Assembly (NCBI RefSeq): GCF_012563145.1
Contig: NZ_CP046230.1
Span: forward strand, 126,333-190,332
Reading direction: 5' to 3'
Length of the DNA: 64,000 nt
DNA from: Enterobacteriaceae endosymbiont of Plateumaris consimilis
GTDB taxonomy: Bacteria > Pseudomonadota > Gammaproteobacteria > Enterobacterales > Enterobacteriaceae
Part shown: in pieces, positions 1 to 9,831 of the stretch
Numbering within the stretch: position 1 is the first letter of the stretch
Layout: the number at the start of each line of letters is the position of its first letter
Position numbers and translations under genes: made by a program
Notes under the pieces: generated by a model
Databases searched by the model: none
Told to the model about the DNA's origin: nothing
What the model saw: only the letters and a program-made list of their open reading frames with translations

Positions 1-311
1 GCTTGTTCAGCTATCATCATTAAATGTGATAATCCAATTTTATTGATATTTAAAGAATATGACAATCCTTCAATAACTGTAATACCTACTCTCATACTAG
101 AAAAATTTCCTGGACCTGCATTGTAAACTAATAAATTAATATCTGATAACATTACTTTTGAATTTTTTAAAATATCATTTATTATTAATAATATATATTT
201 TGTATGTTTGTTAGGACAATACTTTTTTATATTAAAAATATTTTTTTCTTTAAATAGTGTTACAGAACAATATTTATTAGTAGTATCAATAGCTAAAATA
301 TTTTTATACAT
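1..311 (-). CDS. tsaB: TsaB, tRNA t6A37 biosynthesis subunit (N-terminal part, runs off the window)
   Basis: Reverse-strand translation starts MYKNILAIDTTNKYCSV and continues with a VYNAGPGNFSSMRVG segment, matching the ASKHA-fold N-terminus of E. coli TsaB (ILAIDTATEACSV, then GRGPGSFTGVRIG). TsaB is the non-catalytic partner of TsaD in the complex that puts threonylcarbamoyl on A37 of ANN-decoding tRNAs, a process needed even in very small genomes. Only about 103 residues lie in the window; the C-terminus is upstream of base 1. The Arg of the GRGPG loop is replaced by Ala here. The gene is divergent from hslV. Assignment is by remembered family similarity and is fairly secure because several blocks line up in order. 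Confidence 0.85.
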   Translation of the reverse strand, partial: MYKNILAIDTTNKYCSVTLFKEKNIFNIKKYCPNKHTKYILLIINDILKNSKVMLSDINLLVYNAGPGNFSSMRVGITVIEGLSYSLNINKIGLSHLMMIAEQ

Positions 312-351
312 TATTAATTACTATTTATAATTGTGTGATAATATAAAATTA

Positions 352-379
352 TTGTTTTAAATAAAATTTATGATATAAT
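352..379 (+). promoter_or_regulatory. Possible sigma-70 promoter upstream of hslVU
   Basis: TTGTTT at 352-357 and TATAAT at 374-379 are separated by 16 bp, and the -10 carries a TGn extension at 371-373. It lies about 200 bp before hslV, so it would give a long leader. In DNA this rich in A/T, hexamers like these occur by chance, so confidence is low. No sigma-32 type CCCCAT element is present between tsaB and hslV. The rest of this roughly 270-bp gap is plain A/T sequence. Confidence 0.3.
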
Positions 380-585
380 AATTATCGTATATTTAAAATG
401 ATAATTTTAATTATTAAATCAAATAAAATATTTATATAAAATTTAATAATAAATTATTAATTTATAAAAATAAAAATATTAAACTTTATTAATATATTCT
501 TTATATTTTAATATAAAATTAAAATTTTTTATAAAGTTAATTTTTTATTCTTATAAAATTCTTAAAAAATAATTAAAGATAATTT

Positions 586-1113
586 ATGACAACTATTGTT
601 AGTGTAAGAAGAAATGGATATGTTGTTATTGGTGGTGATGGACAAGCTACCCTTGGAAATACTATAATGAAAGGGAATGTTAAAAAAATTCGTAAATTAT
701 ACAATAATAAAGTAATAGCTGGTTTTGCAGGAGGAACTGCTGATGCTTTTACTTTGTTTGAATTATTTGAACAAAAATTAGAAATGTATCAAGGTAATTT
801 GACAAAATCAGCTGTAGAATTAGCAAAAGATTGGAGAACAGATCGTTTACTTCGTAAGTTAGAAGCATTATTAGTTATTGCAGATAAAATAACTTCTTTA
901 ATAATAACAGGAAGTGGAGATGTTGTTCAACCTGAAAACGATATAGTTACAATAGGTTCTGGAGGTCCATATGCACAAGCATCTGCAAGAGCTTTATTTG
1001 ACAATACTGATTTAAGTGCATACGAGATAGTTAAAAAATCGTTAAATATAGCAGGTGACATTTGTATATATACTAATCATAATTTTACTATTAAAAAATT
1101 ATTATCTAAATAA
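586..1113 (+). CDS. hslV: HslV, peptidase subunit of the HslVU (ClpQY) protease
   Basis: HslV forms the double-ring threonine peptidase that degrades unfolded cytoplasmic proteins once they are threaded in by HslU. At 175 residues it matches the E. coli protein (176) almost throughout. Removal of Met1 exposes the nucleophile Thr2 (sequence [11 protein letters not shown]), and [22 protein letters not shown] and the [10 protein letters not shown] block are intact. It lies 20 bp before hslU with the usual order and should be co-transcribed. Its product is expected to be functional, since active-site and ring-contact segments are preserved. The start is fixed by the need for Thr at position 2. 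Confidence 0.97.
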   Translation: MTTIVSVRRNGYVVIGGDGQATLGNTIMKGNVKKIRKLYNNKVIAGFAGGTADAFTLFELFEQKLEMYQGNLTKSAVELAKDWRTDRLLRKLEALLVIADKITSLIITGSGDVVQPENDIVTIGSGGPYAQASARALFDNTDLSAYEIVKKSLNIAGDICIYTNHNFTIKKLLSK

Positions 1114-1133
1114 TCATGAGGTAAATACTTATT

Positions 1134-2462
1134 ATGTCCGAAATGACTCCACGTGAAATTGTTGATGAATTAAATAAATTCATTATAGGTCAAGATAGTG
1201 CAAAAAAAGCAGTTGCTATAGCATTAAGAAATCGTTGGCGACGCATGCAATTAGATGAAAATTTAAGACAAGAAGTTACTCCTAAAAATATTTTAATGAT
1301 AGGACCAACTGGTGTTGGAAAAACAGAAATTGCTCGTCGTTTAGCAAAATTAGCTAATGCACCTTTTATTAAGGTTGAAGCAACAAAATTTACTGAAGTT
1401 GGTTATGTTGGGAAAGAAGTAGATTCTATTATTCGTGATTTAACAGATTTTGCTATTAAAATGATTCGTATACAAGAATTTAAAAAAAATTGTTATAGAG
1501 CTAAAAAAATGGCTGAAGAACGTATTCTTGATGTACTTATGCCTAATTATAAAATTAATTGGAATAAAGAAAATAATAGTAATTTACTATCTAATAAACA
1601 ACAATTACGAAAAAAACTAAGAAATGGTGAACTAGACAATCAAGAAATTGAAATTAATTTATCTACTACACCTATGGGAATAGAAATAATGGCTCCACCA
1701 GGAATGGAGGAAATGACTAATCAATTACAATCATTATTTCAAAATTTTAGTGGTAACAAACAAAAAAAACGTAAATTAACAATTAAAAATGCTATTAGGT
1801 TATTAATAGAAGAAGAAGCAAACAAATTAGTTAATAATGAAGAAATAAAACATAGAGCAATAGATGCAGTAGAACAACATGGTATTGTTTTTTTAGATGA
1901 AATAGATAAAATTTGTAGAAGAAATAATAATATGTCCTCTGATATTTCAAGAGAAGGGGTACAACGTGACTTATTACCTTTAGTTGAAGGATGCACAGTA
2001 TCAACAAAACATGGAATGGTAAAAACAGATCATATATTATTTATTGCTTCAGGATCTTTTCAATTATCTAAACCTTCAGATTTAATTCCTGAATTACAAG
2101 GTAGATTACCTATTAGGGTAGAATTAAAAGCATTAACTATAAATGATTTTGAAAGAATTTTAACAGAACCAAATGCATCTATAACAGTTCAATATAAAGC
2201 GTTATTAGCTACTGAAAAAGTAAATATTATTTTTACAAAAGACGGTATTAAACGAATAGCTGAATCAGCTTGGAAAGTAAATGAAACTACAGAAAATATA
2301 GGTGCTAGAAGATTACATACTGTTTTAGAACATTTAATGTCCGATATTTCTTATGACGCTAGTGAATATAATAATAAAATAATTACTATTGATAAGTATT
2401 ATGTTAGTAAACATCTAGATACATTAATCTTAAATGAAGATATTAGTAGATATATACTATAA
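1134..2462 (+). CDS. hslU: HslU, AAA+ unfoldase subunit of HslVU
   Basis: HslU is the ATP-driven hexamer that recognises, unfolds and feeds substrates to HslV. The length (442) equals the E. coli protein (443). Visible motifs are a Walker [10 protein letters not shown] near residue 56, a Walker [10 protein letters not shown] near 250, the sensor-2 [10 protein letters not shown] near 390 and the C-terminal RYIL tail that docks into HslV and activates it. The intermediate (I) domain, roughly 110-240, is present but lysine/asparagine rich. An AGG-type ribosome site lies before the ATG. Placement just behind hslV supports a two-gene operon. Confidence 0.97.
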   Translation: MSEMTPREIVDELNKFIIGQDSAKKAVAIALRNRWRRMQLDENLRQEVTPKNILMIGPTGVGKTEIARRLAKLANAPFIKVEATKFTEVGYVGKEVDSIIRDLTDFAIKMIRIQEFKKNCYRAKKMAEERILDVLMPNYKINWNKENNSNLLSNKQQLRKKLRNGELDNQEIEINLSTTPMGIEIMAPPGMEEMTNQLQSLFQNFSGNKQKKRKLTIKNAIRLLIEEEANKLVNNEEIKHRAIDAVEQHGIVFLDEIDKICRRNNNMSSDISREGVQRDLLPLVEGCTVSTKHGMVKTDHILFIASGSFQLSKPSDLIPELQGRLPIRVELKALTINDFERILTEPNASITVQYKALLATEKVNIIFTKDGIKRIAESAWKVNETTENIGARRLHTVLEHLMSDISYDASEYNNKIITIDKYYVSKHLDTLILNEDISRYIL

Positions 2463-2506
2463 TATATTAATTAATATAATTTTTTAAAATATTTTTAATA
2501 AAATAT
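2463..2506. terminator. A/T-only hairpins between convergent hslU and hisI
   Basis: Two short all-A/T dyads occupy the 48-bp convergent gap: a 16-bp palindrome at 2463-2478 followed by T6 at 2480-2485, and a 7-bp stem 2489-2495 / 2500-2506 with a TAAT loop. They sit where a bidirectional terminator is expected, but the stems are weak and could be chance in this composition. Confidence 0.3.
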
Positions 2507-2510
2507 CTTG

Positions 2511-3134
2511 TTATTTATTTTTATTCCTATTTTGTAAATTTTTTAAAATATCACTAAAATTTATATTTTTATTTCTTAATAAAACTAACAAATGATATAT
2601 TAAATCAGATGTTTCATTAATAATTTCTTGAGAGTTATCATAATTAGCAGCTAATATAGTTTCTATAGCTTCTTCACCAACTTTTTGAGATATTCTTTTT
2701 GTACCTTTTTTATATAAATTATAAGTATAAGAATTATTAAAATCCTTTTTTTTATGTTTTTCTAATAAATTTTCTAAAAAATATAAAAAAGTAAATCTCG
2801 GGATTTTAGTATTTTTAAAACAACTATTAGTATTTAAATGACAAGTTTTACCTATAGGTTTTACTAAAATTAATAAACTGTCTTTATCACAATCTGAAAT
2901 AATATTTTTAACATTAAGAAAATTTCCTGTTGTTTCTCCTTTTGTCCATAAACTATTTTTTGTTCGAGAAAAAAAAGTAACTTTTTTAAGTTTTAGTGTT
3001 TTTTTTAAAGATTCTTTATTAAAAAAACCATGCATTAATATTTGACCAGAAATTTTATGTTGTATAATAGCTGGTATTAATCCATTTGTTTTAGTCCAAT
3101 TTAATTGATTTATTTTATGTATATCGATATTCAT
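2511..3134 (-). CDS. hisI: HisIE, phosphoribosyl-AMP cyclohydrolase / phosphoribosyl-ATP pyrophosphatase
   Basis: This bifunctional enzyme carries out histidine steps 2 and 3 (PR-ATP to PR-AMP, then opening of the adenine ring). Residues 1-110 are the cyclohydrolase domain with the metal-binding set D81-C82-D83, C98-H99 and C105; residues 110-207 are the pyrophosphohydrolase domain with KVGEEAIET. The length of 207 is close to E. coli (203). It is the last gene of the operon and overlaps the end of hisF's frame by 4 nt, suggesting translational coupling. No defect is visible. Confidence 0.96.
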   Translation of the reverse strand: MNIDIHKINQLNWTKTNGLIPAIIQHKISGQILMHGFFNKESLKKTLKLKKVTFFSRTKNSLWTKGETTGNFLNVKNIISDCDKDSLLILVKPIGKTCHLNTNSCFKNTKIPRFTFLYFLENLLEKHKKKDFNNSYTYNLYKKGTKRISQKVGEEAIETILAANYDNSQEIINETSDLIYHLLVLLRNKNINFSDILKNLQNRNKNK

Positions 3135-3907
3135 ATTCTTATCTCTATATTTTTTTTACACAAAAATTTTTTTAATTTTTGAATATTAATTATATTTTTA
3201 TGAAATACAGATGCTGCTAATGCTCCATCAACATTAATATTTTTATGAAATATTTGATAAAAATGATTTTCACATCCCGCACCTCCTGAGGCAATTAAAG
3301 GTATTTTACATATTTTTCTCATTTTTTTTAATTGAATTAAATCATAACCATTTAATACACCATCTTGATTCATCATATTTAATACAATTTCTCCAGCTCC
3401 TAAATCTTGAACTTTTTTAATCCATTCAGATGTTTCCCAATTAGTTACTTGAGTATAATTTGCATCTCCTGTATATTTATAAACATAATATTTTTTTTTA
3501 TTTATATTATACCAAGAATCAATTCCTATAACTACACATTGTTTACCAAAATATTTAGATAATTGAGTAATTAAATTTGGATTATCTAATGCAGGAGAAT
3601 TAATAGATATTTTTTCTGCTCCTAAAAATAATATTTTTGATGCATCATCTATGGACTTAATTCCTCCTGCGACACAAAATGGTATATTAATAATTTTTGC
3701 AATTTGTGATATCCATTTTTTATTAATAGATCTATTCTGAATAGAAGCTGTAATATCATAAAATACTAATTCATCTGCACCATCTTGAGAATATTTTTTA
3801 GCTAAAGTTAAAATATCACCAATAATTTTATGATTTTTAAAATTTACTCCTTTAACTACTTTACCATTATAAACATCTAAACATGGAATAATTCTTTTTG
3901 CCAACAT
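3131..3907 (-). CDS. hisF: HisF, imidazole glycerol phosphate synthase cyclase subunit
   Basis: HisF is the (beta/alpha)8 barrel that condenses PRFAR with ammonia delivered by HisH to give imidazole glycerol phosphate and AICAR. Both catalytic aspartates are at their canonical positions, D11 (PCLDVYNG) and D130 (VIGIDSW), and the phosphate-binding GGI and ASGGAG loops are present. The 258 residues fit the family. Its start lies 31 nt inside hisA, a sizeable overlap between two homologous barrel enzymes, and it ends in a 4-nt overlap with hisI. Confidence 0.97.
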   Translation of the reverse strand: MLAKRIIPCLDVYNGKVVKGVNFKNHKIIGDILTLAKKYSQDGADELVFYDITASIQNRSINKKWISQIAKIINIPFCVAGGIKSIDDASKILFLGAEKISINSPALDNPNLITQLSKYFGKQCVVIGIDSWYNINKKKYYVYKYTGDANYTQVTNWETSEWIKKVQDLGAGEIVLNMMNQDGVLNGYDLIQLKKMRKICKIPLIASGGAGCENHFYQIFHKNINVDGALAASVFHKNIINIQKLKKFLCKKNIEIRI

Positions 3908-4629
3908 AAATTAGCCTCTTTAAAAGTAAATTTATTTTCTAAAAATGCTTTACCTATAATAATATCTTTTACACCATTATTTTTTAAATTTTTTATATCA
4001 TTTAAAGAATGAATACCACCTGATGCTTGAAAAGATATTTCAGGATATTTTTGAGTTATATCAGAATATAATTCTATATTGGGACCTAATAGTGTTCCAT
4101 CTTTAGATATATCAGTACATAATACATTTTTTAATCCAATATCAATAAATTTTTTCATTATTGTTTCTAAATTTATATCACTATTATTTTGCCATCCATT
4201 AGTAAATAATATTTTTCGTTTATTAGTATCAATTTTTATATCAAAAGCTAAAATAATTTTATTAGGATTATATATTTGAAACCATTTTTTTACTATTTCA
4301 AAATTTTGAATTGCAGAAGATCCTATAATAATTTGTGATATAGATGTTAAATTAAATAAAAAATCAATATCTTTTTGTTTTCTAATACCTCCACCTATTT
4401 GTAATGGTATTTTAATATTAGTTAATATTTCTTTAAATAAATTTATTTGTTTTTTTTTTGGATTTTTAGCACCATCTAAATCAACTATATGTATTTTTTT
4501 TGCTCCACTATTAATATATTTATTTATATAAAATAAAGGATCAAAACAATATTCATGTTTCGAATTAAACTTACCTTGTAGTAATCTTACAACTTTACCA
4601 CGTATTAAATCTATTGCTGGAATTATCAT
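3877..4629 (-). CDS. hisA: HisA, ProFAR isomerase
   Basis: HisA performs the Amadori rearrangement of ProFAR to PRFAR. Its barrel is 250 residues long (E. coli 245), with catalytic D7 ([11 protein letters not shown]) and D130 (LAFDIKID, equivalent to E. coli D129 after a one-residue insertion), an IGGGIR phosphate loop near 79 and a second ASGGIHS loop near the C-terminus. The protein ends with a few residues beyond the E. coli CWQNA end, and this tail is what overlaps the beginning of hisF. It begins 4 nt after hisH ends, in the standard operon order. Confidence 0.97.
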   Translation of the reverse strand: MIIPAIDLIRGKVVRLLQGKFNSKHEYCFDPLFYINKYINSGAKKIHIVDLDGAKNPKKKQINLFKEILTNIKIPLQIGGGIRKQKDIDFLFNLTSISQIIIGSSAIQNFEIVKKWFQIYNPNKIILAFDIKIDTNKRKILFTNGWQNNSDINLETIMKKFIDIGLKNVLCTDISKDGTLLGPNIELYSDITQKYPEISFQASGGIHSLNDIKNLKNNGVKDIIIGKAFLENKFTFKEANLCWQKELFHV

Positions 4630-4633
4630 ATAT

Positions 4634-5224
4634 TTACATTTCTAAAAAATTTTTAATTAATTGAATTCCATTAATTCCAGAACGTTCTGGATGGAATTGT
4701 ACTCCAAAAAAATTATTTTTTTGGATAACAGAACTAAATAATTGTACATAATTACTATAAGCAATTGTATAATTATTAATATTCATTGCATAACTATGAG
4801 CAAAATAAAAATAAGAGTTTTGTTTAATATTTTTAAATAATGGTTGATTATTAATATAATTAACAGTATTCCATCCCATATGGGGAATAGGTAAAAATTT
4901 ATCTTTTATTAAATTTACTTCTACATCAAATATTCCTAAAGTGTGTACTCCTTTATTTTCTTGACTATACTTACCTAATAATTGCATTCCTAAACAAATA
5001 CCTAATATATCTTTTTTACAACATTTAAGAATATTTAGTAAATTATCATTTTTTAATTTAGTCATTGCTGATTTTATCGATCCTACGCCTGGCAGAAAAA
5101 TTTTATCAGCATTCAAAATTTTTTCTGGATTATTAGTAATTTTTGAATAAAAACCAATTTTTTTAATAGTAGATTTTAAAGAAAAAAAATTTCCACATGA
5201 TGTATTTATAATAATAATATTCAT
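4634..5224 (-). CDS. hisH: HisH, glutamine amidotransferase subunit of IGP synthase
   Basis: HisH releases ammonia from glutamine and channels it into HisF. The class-I amidotransferase triad is exactly placed: C77 (GICLGMQ), H178 and E180 (VQFHPERSG). The oxyanion-strand equivalent PGVGSIKSAM is present near 45-54. The 196 residues match the enteric protein. Its start codon shares one nucleotide with the hisB stop (TAATG), a typical translational-coupling arrangement. No anomalies are seen. Confidence 0.97.
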   Translation of the reverse strand: MNIIIINTSCGNFFSLKSTIKKIGFYSKITNNPEKILNADKIFLPGVGSIKSAMTKLKNDNLLNILKCCKKDILGICLGMQLLGKYSQENKGVHTLGIFDVEVNLIKDKFLPIPHMGWNTVNYINNQPLFKNIKQNSYFYFAHSYAMNINNYTIAYSNYVQLFSSVIQKNNFFGVQFHPERSGINGIQLIKNFLEM

Positions 5225-6288
5225 TATAATATTCCTTTAGAACTAGGAATTACATCATTAATAATATTAATTGCTTGTTTAAGTGATTTACCAAAAGATT
5301 TAAATAAACTTTCAATTTTATGATGATCATTATCTCCTTTAACTTTTAAATATATGTTACATAACATAGAATATGATAAAGAATAAAAAAAATGTTTAAC
5401 CATTTCAGTATTAAAATCACCAATTTTATTATGATTAAATGTAGCATAATATTGTAAATAGGGTCTTCCAGAAAGATCAATAGCACATTCAGCTAATGAA
5501 TCATCCATAGGTAATACAAAACCAAATCTATTAATTCCTTTTTTATAAGCTAAAGCTTTTAATAAAGCTGAACCTAGTGTTAATGCAGTATCTTCTATAG
5601 TATGATGATCATCAATGTGTAAATCTCCTTGTACATTAATATTTAAAATAAAATCTCCATGTATAGCTATTTGTTCTAACATATGATTAAAAAAATTAAT
5701 ACCAGTATTGATAGAACTTTTACCTTTTTTATCTAACCATACTTCTACTAAAACTATAGTTTCTTTTGTAATTTTTTTTACTATTGCATATCTATTATTT
5801 TTTGTTAATTTTAATAAAATATTATTCCAATTATATTTATTTTTATTATACAAAATCCCTTGTATTCCTATATTTTTAGATAATTCCATATCAGTTAAAC
5901 GATCTCCTATTACATAACTATTTTTTTTATCTAAAGTATTATTTAAATATGATTTTAACATAGTTATTTTAGGTTTTCTACATATACAATTATCTTTAAG
6001 ATAATGTGGACATATAAAAACATTTTTAAATTCTATACCTTGAGATTTAAAAACATTAATCATAAAATTATGGGAAATATCAAAAGATTGTTTAGGAAAA
6101 TTTTTTGATCCTAATCCATCTTGATTTGTAATTATTACTAAAGAATAAGAAAATTTTATTAATTGTGATAATGTAATAATAACATTTGGTTCAAAAATTA
6201 ATTTATTAATATGATCTATTTGATGATCTCCATCAGGTTCTGAAATTAAAGTTCCGTCACGATCGATAAATAATACTTTATTAAGCAT
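5224..6288 (-). CDS. hisB: HisB, histidinol-phosphatase / imidazoleglycerol-phosphate dehydratase
   Basis: This bifunctional enzyme catalyses step 6 (dehydration of IGP) and step 8 (dephosphorylation of histidinol phosphate). The N-terminal HAD phosphatase (1-165) carries nucleophile D9 and acid D11 (FIDRDGTLI), the GDRLTDME motif, and the zinc set C93, H95, C101, C103 at the same numbers as E. coli. The C-terminal IGPD domain shows the two metal-binding motifs DDHHTIEDTA and DNDHHKIES. The length of 354 equals that of E. coli (355). It sits between the hisDC fusion (14-bp gap) and hisH. Confidence 0.97.
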   Translation of the reverse strand: MLNKVLFIDRDGTLISEPDGDHQIDHINKLIFEPNVIITLSQLIKFSYSLVIITNQDGLGSKNFPKQSFDISHNFMINVFKSQGIEFKNVFICPHYLKDNCICRKPKITMLKSYLNNTLDKKNSYVIGDRLTDMELSKNIGIQGILYNKNKYNWNNILLKLTKNNRYAIVKKITKETIVLVEVWLDKKGKSSINTGINFFNHMLEQIAIHGDFILNINVQGDLHIDDHHTIEDTALTLGSALLKALAYKKGINRFGFVLPMDDSLAECAIDLSGRPYLQYYATFNHNKIGDFNTEMVKHFFYSLSYSMLCNIYLKVKGDNDHHKIESLFKSFGKSLKQAINIINDVIPSSKGIL

Positions 6289-6302
6289 TTATATATTTCC
6301 TT

Positions 6303-8717
6303 TTAATAAGAAGATAATTCTTGTAAAATAGAAATTAATCTTGTTGACTCATAATCAGTTCCTACAGAAATTCTTAAACAATTAGATAAACCTATCTGAT
6401 GATCTTGATTTCTTACTATTATTCCTTTTTTTGATAATATTTTAAAAATATAATTAGAATTAAAAAATTTTGTTAAAATATAATTTGTATGACTATTAAA
6501 TATATTTTTTACAACATGACATTTTTTTAAATTTTTAATTAACCATATTTTATTATTCATTAATTTATTAACATTATTATGCATTAAAATTAAATTTTTA
6601 CGATTTAATGCTTGTACTGCTATATCTGACACAGGTTCAGGAATAGGATAAGGTGCAATAACTTTTAATAATAAATTAATAATTTCTTCATGAGCTAAAA
6701 CAAATCCACAACGTAATCCAGCTAAAGAAAATGCTTTAGATAAAGTTCTTAAAATAACTAAATTAGAATATTTTTCTATTAAATGTATCATTGTATGATT
6801 TATACAAAATTCTATATATGCTTCATCAATAACAATAATCGATTTTCCTTGTGTAATTTCCAATAATTCAATAATATCATTTTGATTAATTAAATTTCCC
6901 GTAGGGTTATTAGGATTACATATATAAATAATTTTAACATTGTCTAATGTTTTTTTTATCGTATATAAATCTAACTGCCAATTTTCTAAACTTTTAACAG
7001 AATTATATTTTATACCTAAAACTTTTGCACTTATACAATACATACCATATGTAGGTGGACAAAATAATATTTTATCATTTTTATGATTACAAAATGTACG
7101 AATTAATAAATCTATTCCTTCATCTGCACCACGACTTACTAAAATATTAGTAATATCTATTCCACAATAATTACTATAATTTTTAATTAATCTCTTTGGT
7201 TGAGGTTCTGGATATCTATTAAATGTATTTTTTATAAGTTTAAAAATAGGTGTTATTGGAGATTCATTAGCATTTAATAAAATATGATCAAATCTACTAT
7301 TATCTAGTAATCTTGCTGATTGATAAGGTATTAGATTAATAATACTTTTTCTAACTATTTGAGATACGTTATTTTTATATTTATTATGATTTTTTTCTGA
7401 AAATAATTTTTTTTTAATAAATGTACTTCTTAAAGTAACTGAATTTTTATGACCTATTAATTTTTCTGTTTTTGACATTATTTCAACTGTATTAGATATA
7501 TTTAATAATCCTTGTGGTGTTAATTCTTGGACTGTCATTCTTTTTTGAAAATCAGAAACTCCTAAACTAGAATAAGTTAAAGCATATCCATATGTAGGTA
7601 ATACATGGTTAGTTCCTGATGCATAGTCACCAACTGATTCAGGAGCCCAATTACCTAAAAATATTGATCCTGCATTTGTAATATTAGGCAATATTTTTTC
7701 ATATTCATGACATTGAATCATTAAATGTTCTGGTGAATATTCATTTGATATTTGTATGCATTGATTGATATCTTTTGTGATTATAATATAACTCTTACTA
7801 AGAGATTGTTGTATTATATCTTTTCTAGGTAAATTTAAAATTTGACTGTTAATTCCATTAATTACTTCTTTAGCAATTTTTTCTTCTGGAGTAAGTAAAA
7901 TAACTTGAGAATCGACTCCATGTTCTGCTTGAGAAATTAGATCAGCTACAATAAAGTGCGAATATGCAAATTTATCAGCAATTATCATTAATTCAGATGG
8001 ACCAGCTGGCATATCTATAGTTACATTTTTTGTATTTTCTTCTTGATTAGTAATTTGTTTTTTAGCTTCAGTAACAAATGAATTTCCTGGACCAAAAATT
8101 TTATTTACTTTTGGTATAGAATTTGTTCCAAAAGCCATAGCTGCAATAGCTTGCGCACCACCTATTTGAAAAATTTTTTTTATTTTACATAAACTAGCAG
8201 TATATAATATTTCATTAGCTATAGGGGCAGGAGTACACATTATGACATTTTTACATAGTGCTAATTGAGCTGGTATACCTAACATTAATACTGTAGAAAA
8301 TAAGGGTGCTGTACCTCCAGGAATATATAAACCTATAAAATTAATAGGTCTAAAAATTTCTTGACAATATACTCCAGAAGTAGTTTCTATTCTTTTAGTT
8401 TTATGTTTTTGATAAGAATGAAATTTATATATATTATAATAAGCATTATTAATTGCATTTTTAATATCTTGTGTAAGATTTAATTTAGCATTATTAATTT
8501 TTTCAATTGGTATTTCTAGTTTTTTTACTTTAATTTTATCAAATAATAAATTATAATATTCTAGAGCATTATCTCCTTCTTGTTTAACTTTATATATAAT
8601 ATTTGATACCTCTGTTTTTATTTTTTTATTTAATAATATTACTGGTCTAGTTAATATCTCTTTTTGTTGCTTTATATCACATAAATCCCAATAAACAATA
8701 TTTTTAAAAAAATTCAT
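6303..8717 (-). CDS. hisDC: HisD-HisC fusion: histidinol dehydrogenase joined to histidinol-phosphate aminotransferase
   Basis: One uninterrupted 804-residue frame. Residues 1-432 are HisD, which oxidises histidinol to histidine in the last two steps, with zinc ligands Q263, H266, D364, H423 and catalytic E330/H331, each offset by four from E. coli. Residues about 455-804 are HisC, the PLP aminotransferase of step 7, with NPNNPTGN at 601, DEAY at 631-634, the PLP lysine K661 (RTLSKAF) and R669. The junction is a roughly 20-residue Lys/Asn-rich linker. It contains no ATG, GTG or TTG codon in frame, so HisC has no ordinary separate start. In E. coli the two genes merely abut. A T9 run (A9 in the coding strand) at 7407-7415 lies in the linker; a one-base error or indel there would break the frame, but HisC would still lack a start. 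Both halves look catalytically intact. Confidence 0.93.
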   Translation of the reverse strand: MNFFKNIVYWDLCDIKQQKEILTRPVILLNKKIKTEVSNIIYKVKQEGDNALEYYNLLFDKIKVKKLEIPIEKINNAKLNLTQDIKNAINNAYYNIYKFHSYQKHKTKRIETTSGVYCQEIFRPINFIGLYIPGGTAPLFSTVLMLGIPAQLALCKNVIMCTPAPIANEILYTASLCKIKKIFQIGGAQAIAAMAFGTNSIPKVNKIFGPGNSFVTEAKKQITNQEENTKNVTIDMPAGPSELMIIADKFAYSHFIVADLISQAEHGVDSQVILLTPEEKIAKEVINGINSQILNLPRKDIIQQSLSKSYIIITKDINQCIQISNEYSPEHLMIQCHEYEKILPNITNAGSIFLGNWAPESVGDYASGTNHVLPTYGYALTYSSLGVSDFQKRMTVQELTPQGLLNISNTVEIMSKTEKLIGHKNSVTLRSTFIKKKLFSEKNHNKYKNNVSQIVRKSIINLIPYQSARLLDNSRFDHILLNANESPITPIFKLIKNTFNRYPEPQPKRLIKNYSNYCGIDITNILVSRGADEGIDLLIRTFCNHKNDKILFCPPTYGMYCISAKVLGIKYNSVKSLENWQLDLYTIKKTLDNVKIIYICNPNNPTGNLINQNDIIELLEITQGKSIIVIDEAYIEFCINHTMIHLIEKYSNLVILRTLSKAFSLAGLRCGFVLAHEEIINLLLKVIAPYPIPEPVSDIAVQALNRKNLILMHNNVNKLMNNKIWLIKNLKKCHVVKNIFNSHTNYILTKFFNSNYIFKILSKKGIIVRNQDHQIGLSNCLRISVGTDYESTRLISILQELSSY

Positions 8718-8720
8718 TAT

Positions 8721-9620
8721 TTACTCCATCATTTTTTCAATAGGTAAAACTAAAATTGAGCTAGCACCAAGTAATTTTAATTTTTCCATGGTTTCCCAAA
8801 ATAATGTTTCACTACTTACCATATGCATAGCAACTTTATTATTTTCTCCAGCTAAAGGTAATATTGTTGGATGTTCTGCCCCTGGTAATAAAGCAATTAT
8901 ATCTTTTAATTTCTCATTAGGTGCATGTAACATAATATATTTTGATTCTCTAGCTTTGATTACTCCTTTAATACGAGTCAATAATTTATTTATTAATTTT
9001 TGTTTAATATTTATTATATTTCCATATCTCTGTATAAGACATGCTTTAGAAATATATATTATCTCTACTTCTTTAACACCATTTGCTTCTAATGTAGCAC
9101 CAGTAGAAACTAAATCACATATGGCATCAGCTAAACCTACTCTAGGTGCTAATTCTACTGATCCATTTAACATATAAGATTTAAATTTTATTCCATAATT
9201 ATCAAGATATCTTTTTAGTAAATTAGGATATGATGTAGCAATACAGGTATTTTGTAAATATTTAAGACCTGTATAGTGTTTGTCAATTGGTATTGCTATG
9301 GATAATCTACATATACCAAAATCTAATCTACGTAATGTTAAATAATGAGCATTTTCTCCTCTAGAATTACGAGTTAAAACTTCTTCTTCTAAAACATTTT
9401 CTCCTATAATTCCTAGATCTACAACTTTTTCCATTATTAATCCTGGTATATCATCATCACGTACCATTAAGATATCAATCGGCATATTTTCTGCAAAAGC
9501 TATTAACCTTTGTTGTTGTAAACTAATTTTAATACCACATTTTTTCAATAATTTACGAGAATCATCACTCAAACGCCCAGATTTTTGAATAGCTATGCGT
9601 AAACGATTGTTATCTAACAT
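8721..9620 (-). CDS. hisG: HisG, ATP phosphoribosyltransferase (long form)
   Basis: HisG makes the first committed step of histidine synthesis, joining PRPP to ATP. It is the 299-residue long form, with a catalytic core and a C-terminal ACT-like regulatory domain of the type that senses histidine. The N-terminus ([15 protein letters not shown]) and DDDIPGLI...[13 protein letters not shown] follow E. coli closely, and the PRPP loop [13 protein letters not shown] is intact. An AAGGA ribosome site lies about 10 nt before the ATG. It is the first gene of the operon, 3 bp ahead of hisDC. Whether feedback inhibition survives cannot be read from the sequence. Confidence 0.97.
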   Translation of the reverse strand: MLDNNRLRIAIQKSGRLSDDSRKLLKKCGIKISLQQQRLIAFAENMPIDILMVRDDDIPGLIMEKVVDLGIIGENVLEEEVLTRNSRGENAHYLTLRRLDFGICRLSIAIPIDKHYTGLKYLQNTCIATSYPNLLKRYLDNYGIKFKSYMLNGSVELAPRVGLADAICDLVSTGATLEANGVKEVEIIYISKACLIQRYGNIINIKQKLINKLLTRIKGVIKARESKYIMLHAPNEKLKDIIALLPGAEHPTILPLAGENNKVAMHMVSSETLFWETMEKLKLLGASSILVLPIEKMME

Positions 9621-9688
9621 GACTTATCATCCTTTTATTTTTATTCAGAATGTTTTAAGTTTGTTTATTTTAAATATATCAGGTATTG

Positions 9689-9714
9689 ATTATAAAAATA
9701 AAATTTAATTTCAA
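9689..9714 (-). promoter_or_regulatory. Weak candidate promoter for the his operon; no hisL leader seen
   Basis: On the minus strand TTGAAA (9714-9709) and TATAAT (9694-9689) are 14 bp apart, shorter than optimal. The roughly 60-nt leader that would follow has no ATG-led peptide and no run of histidine codons, nor a strong hairpin, so the enteric hisL attenuator appears to be absent. The remaining sequence to rnhA is A/T-rich without recognisable features. Confidence 0.25.
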
Positions 9715-9831
9715 AAACTTTTAACGAATATTAATTCTAAAATTATAAATAATAATTTATTTAATATATTTAACTTTTAACCTAAACAACTTATGTAAAA
9801 ATAACAACTATTTTTTTATTAAAATAAAAAT

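Noticed and set aside
1739..1996. 85-codon frame opposite hslU
   Set aside because: Antisense shadow within a conserved AAA+ gene.
8788..9177. 129-codon frame opposite hisG
   Set aside because: Antisense shadow of a well conserved gene, no ribosome site or homology.
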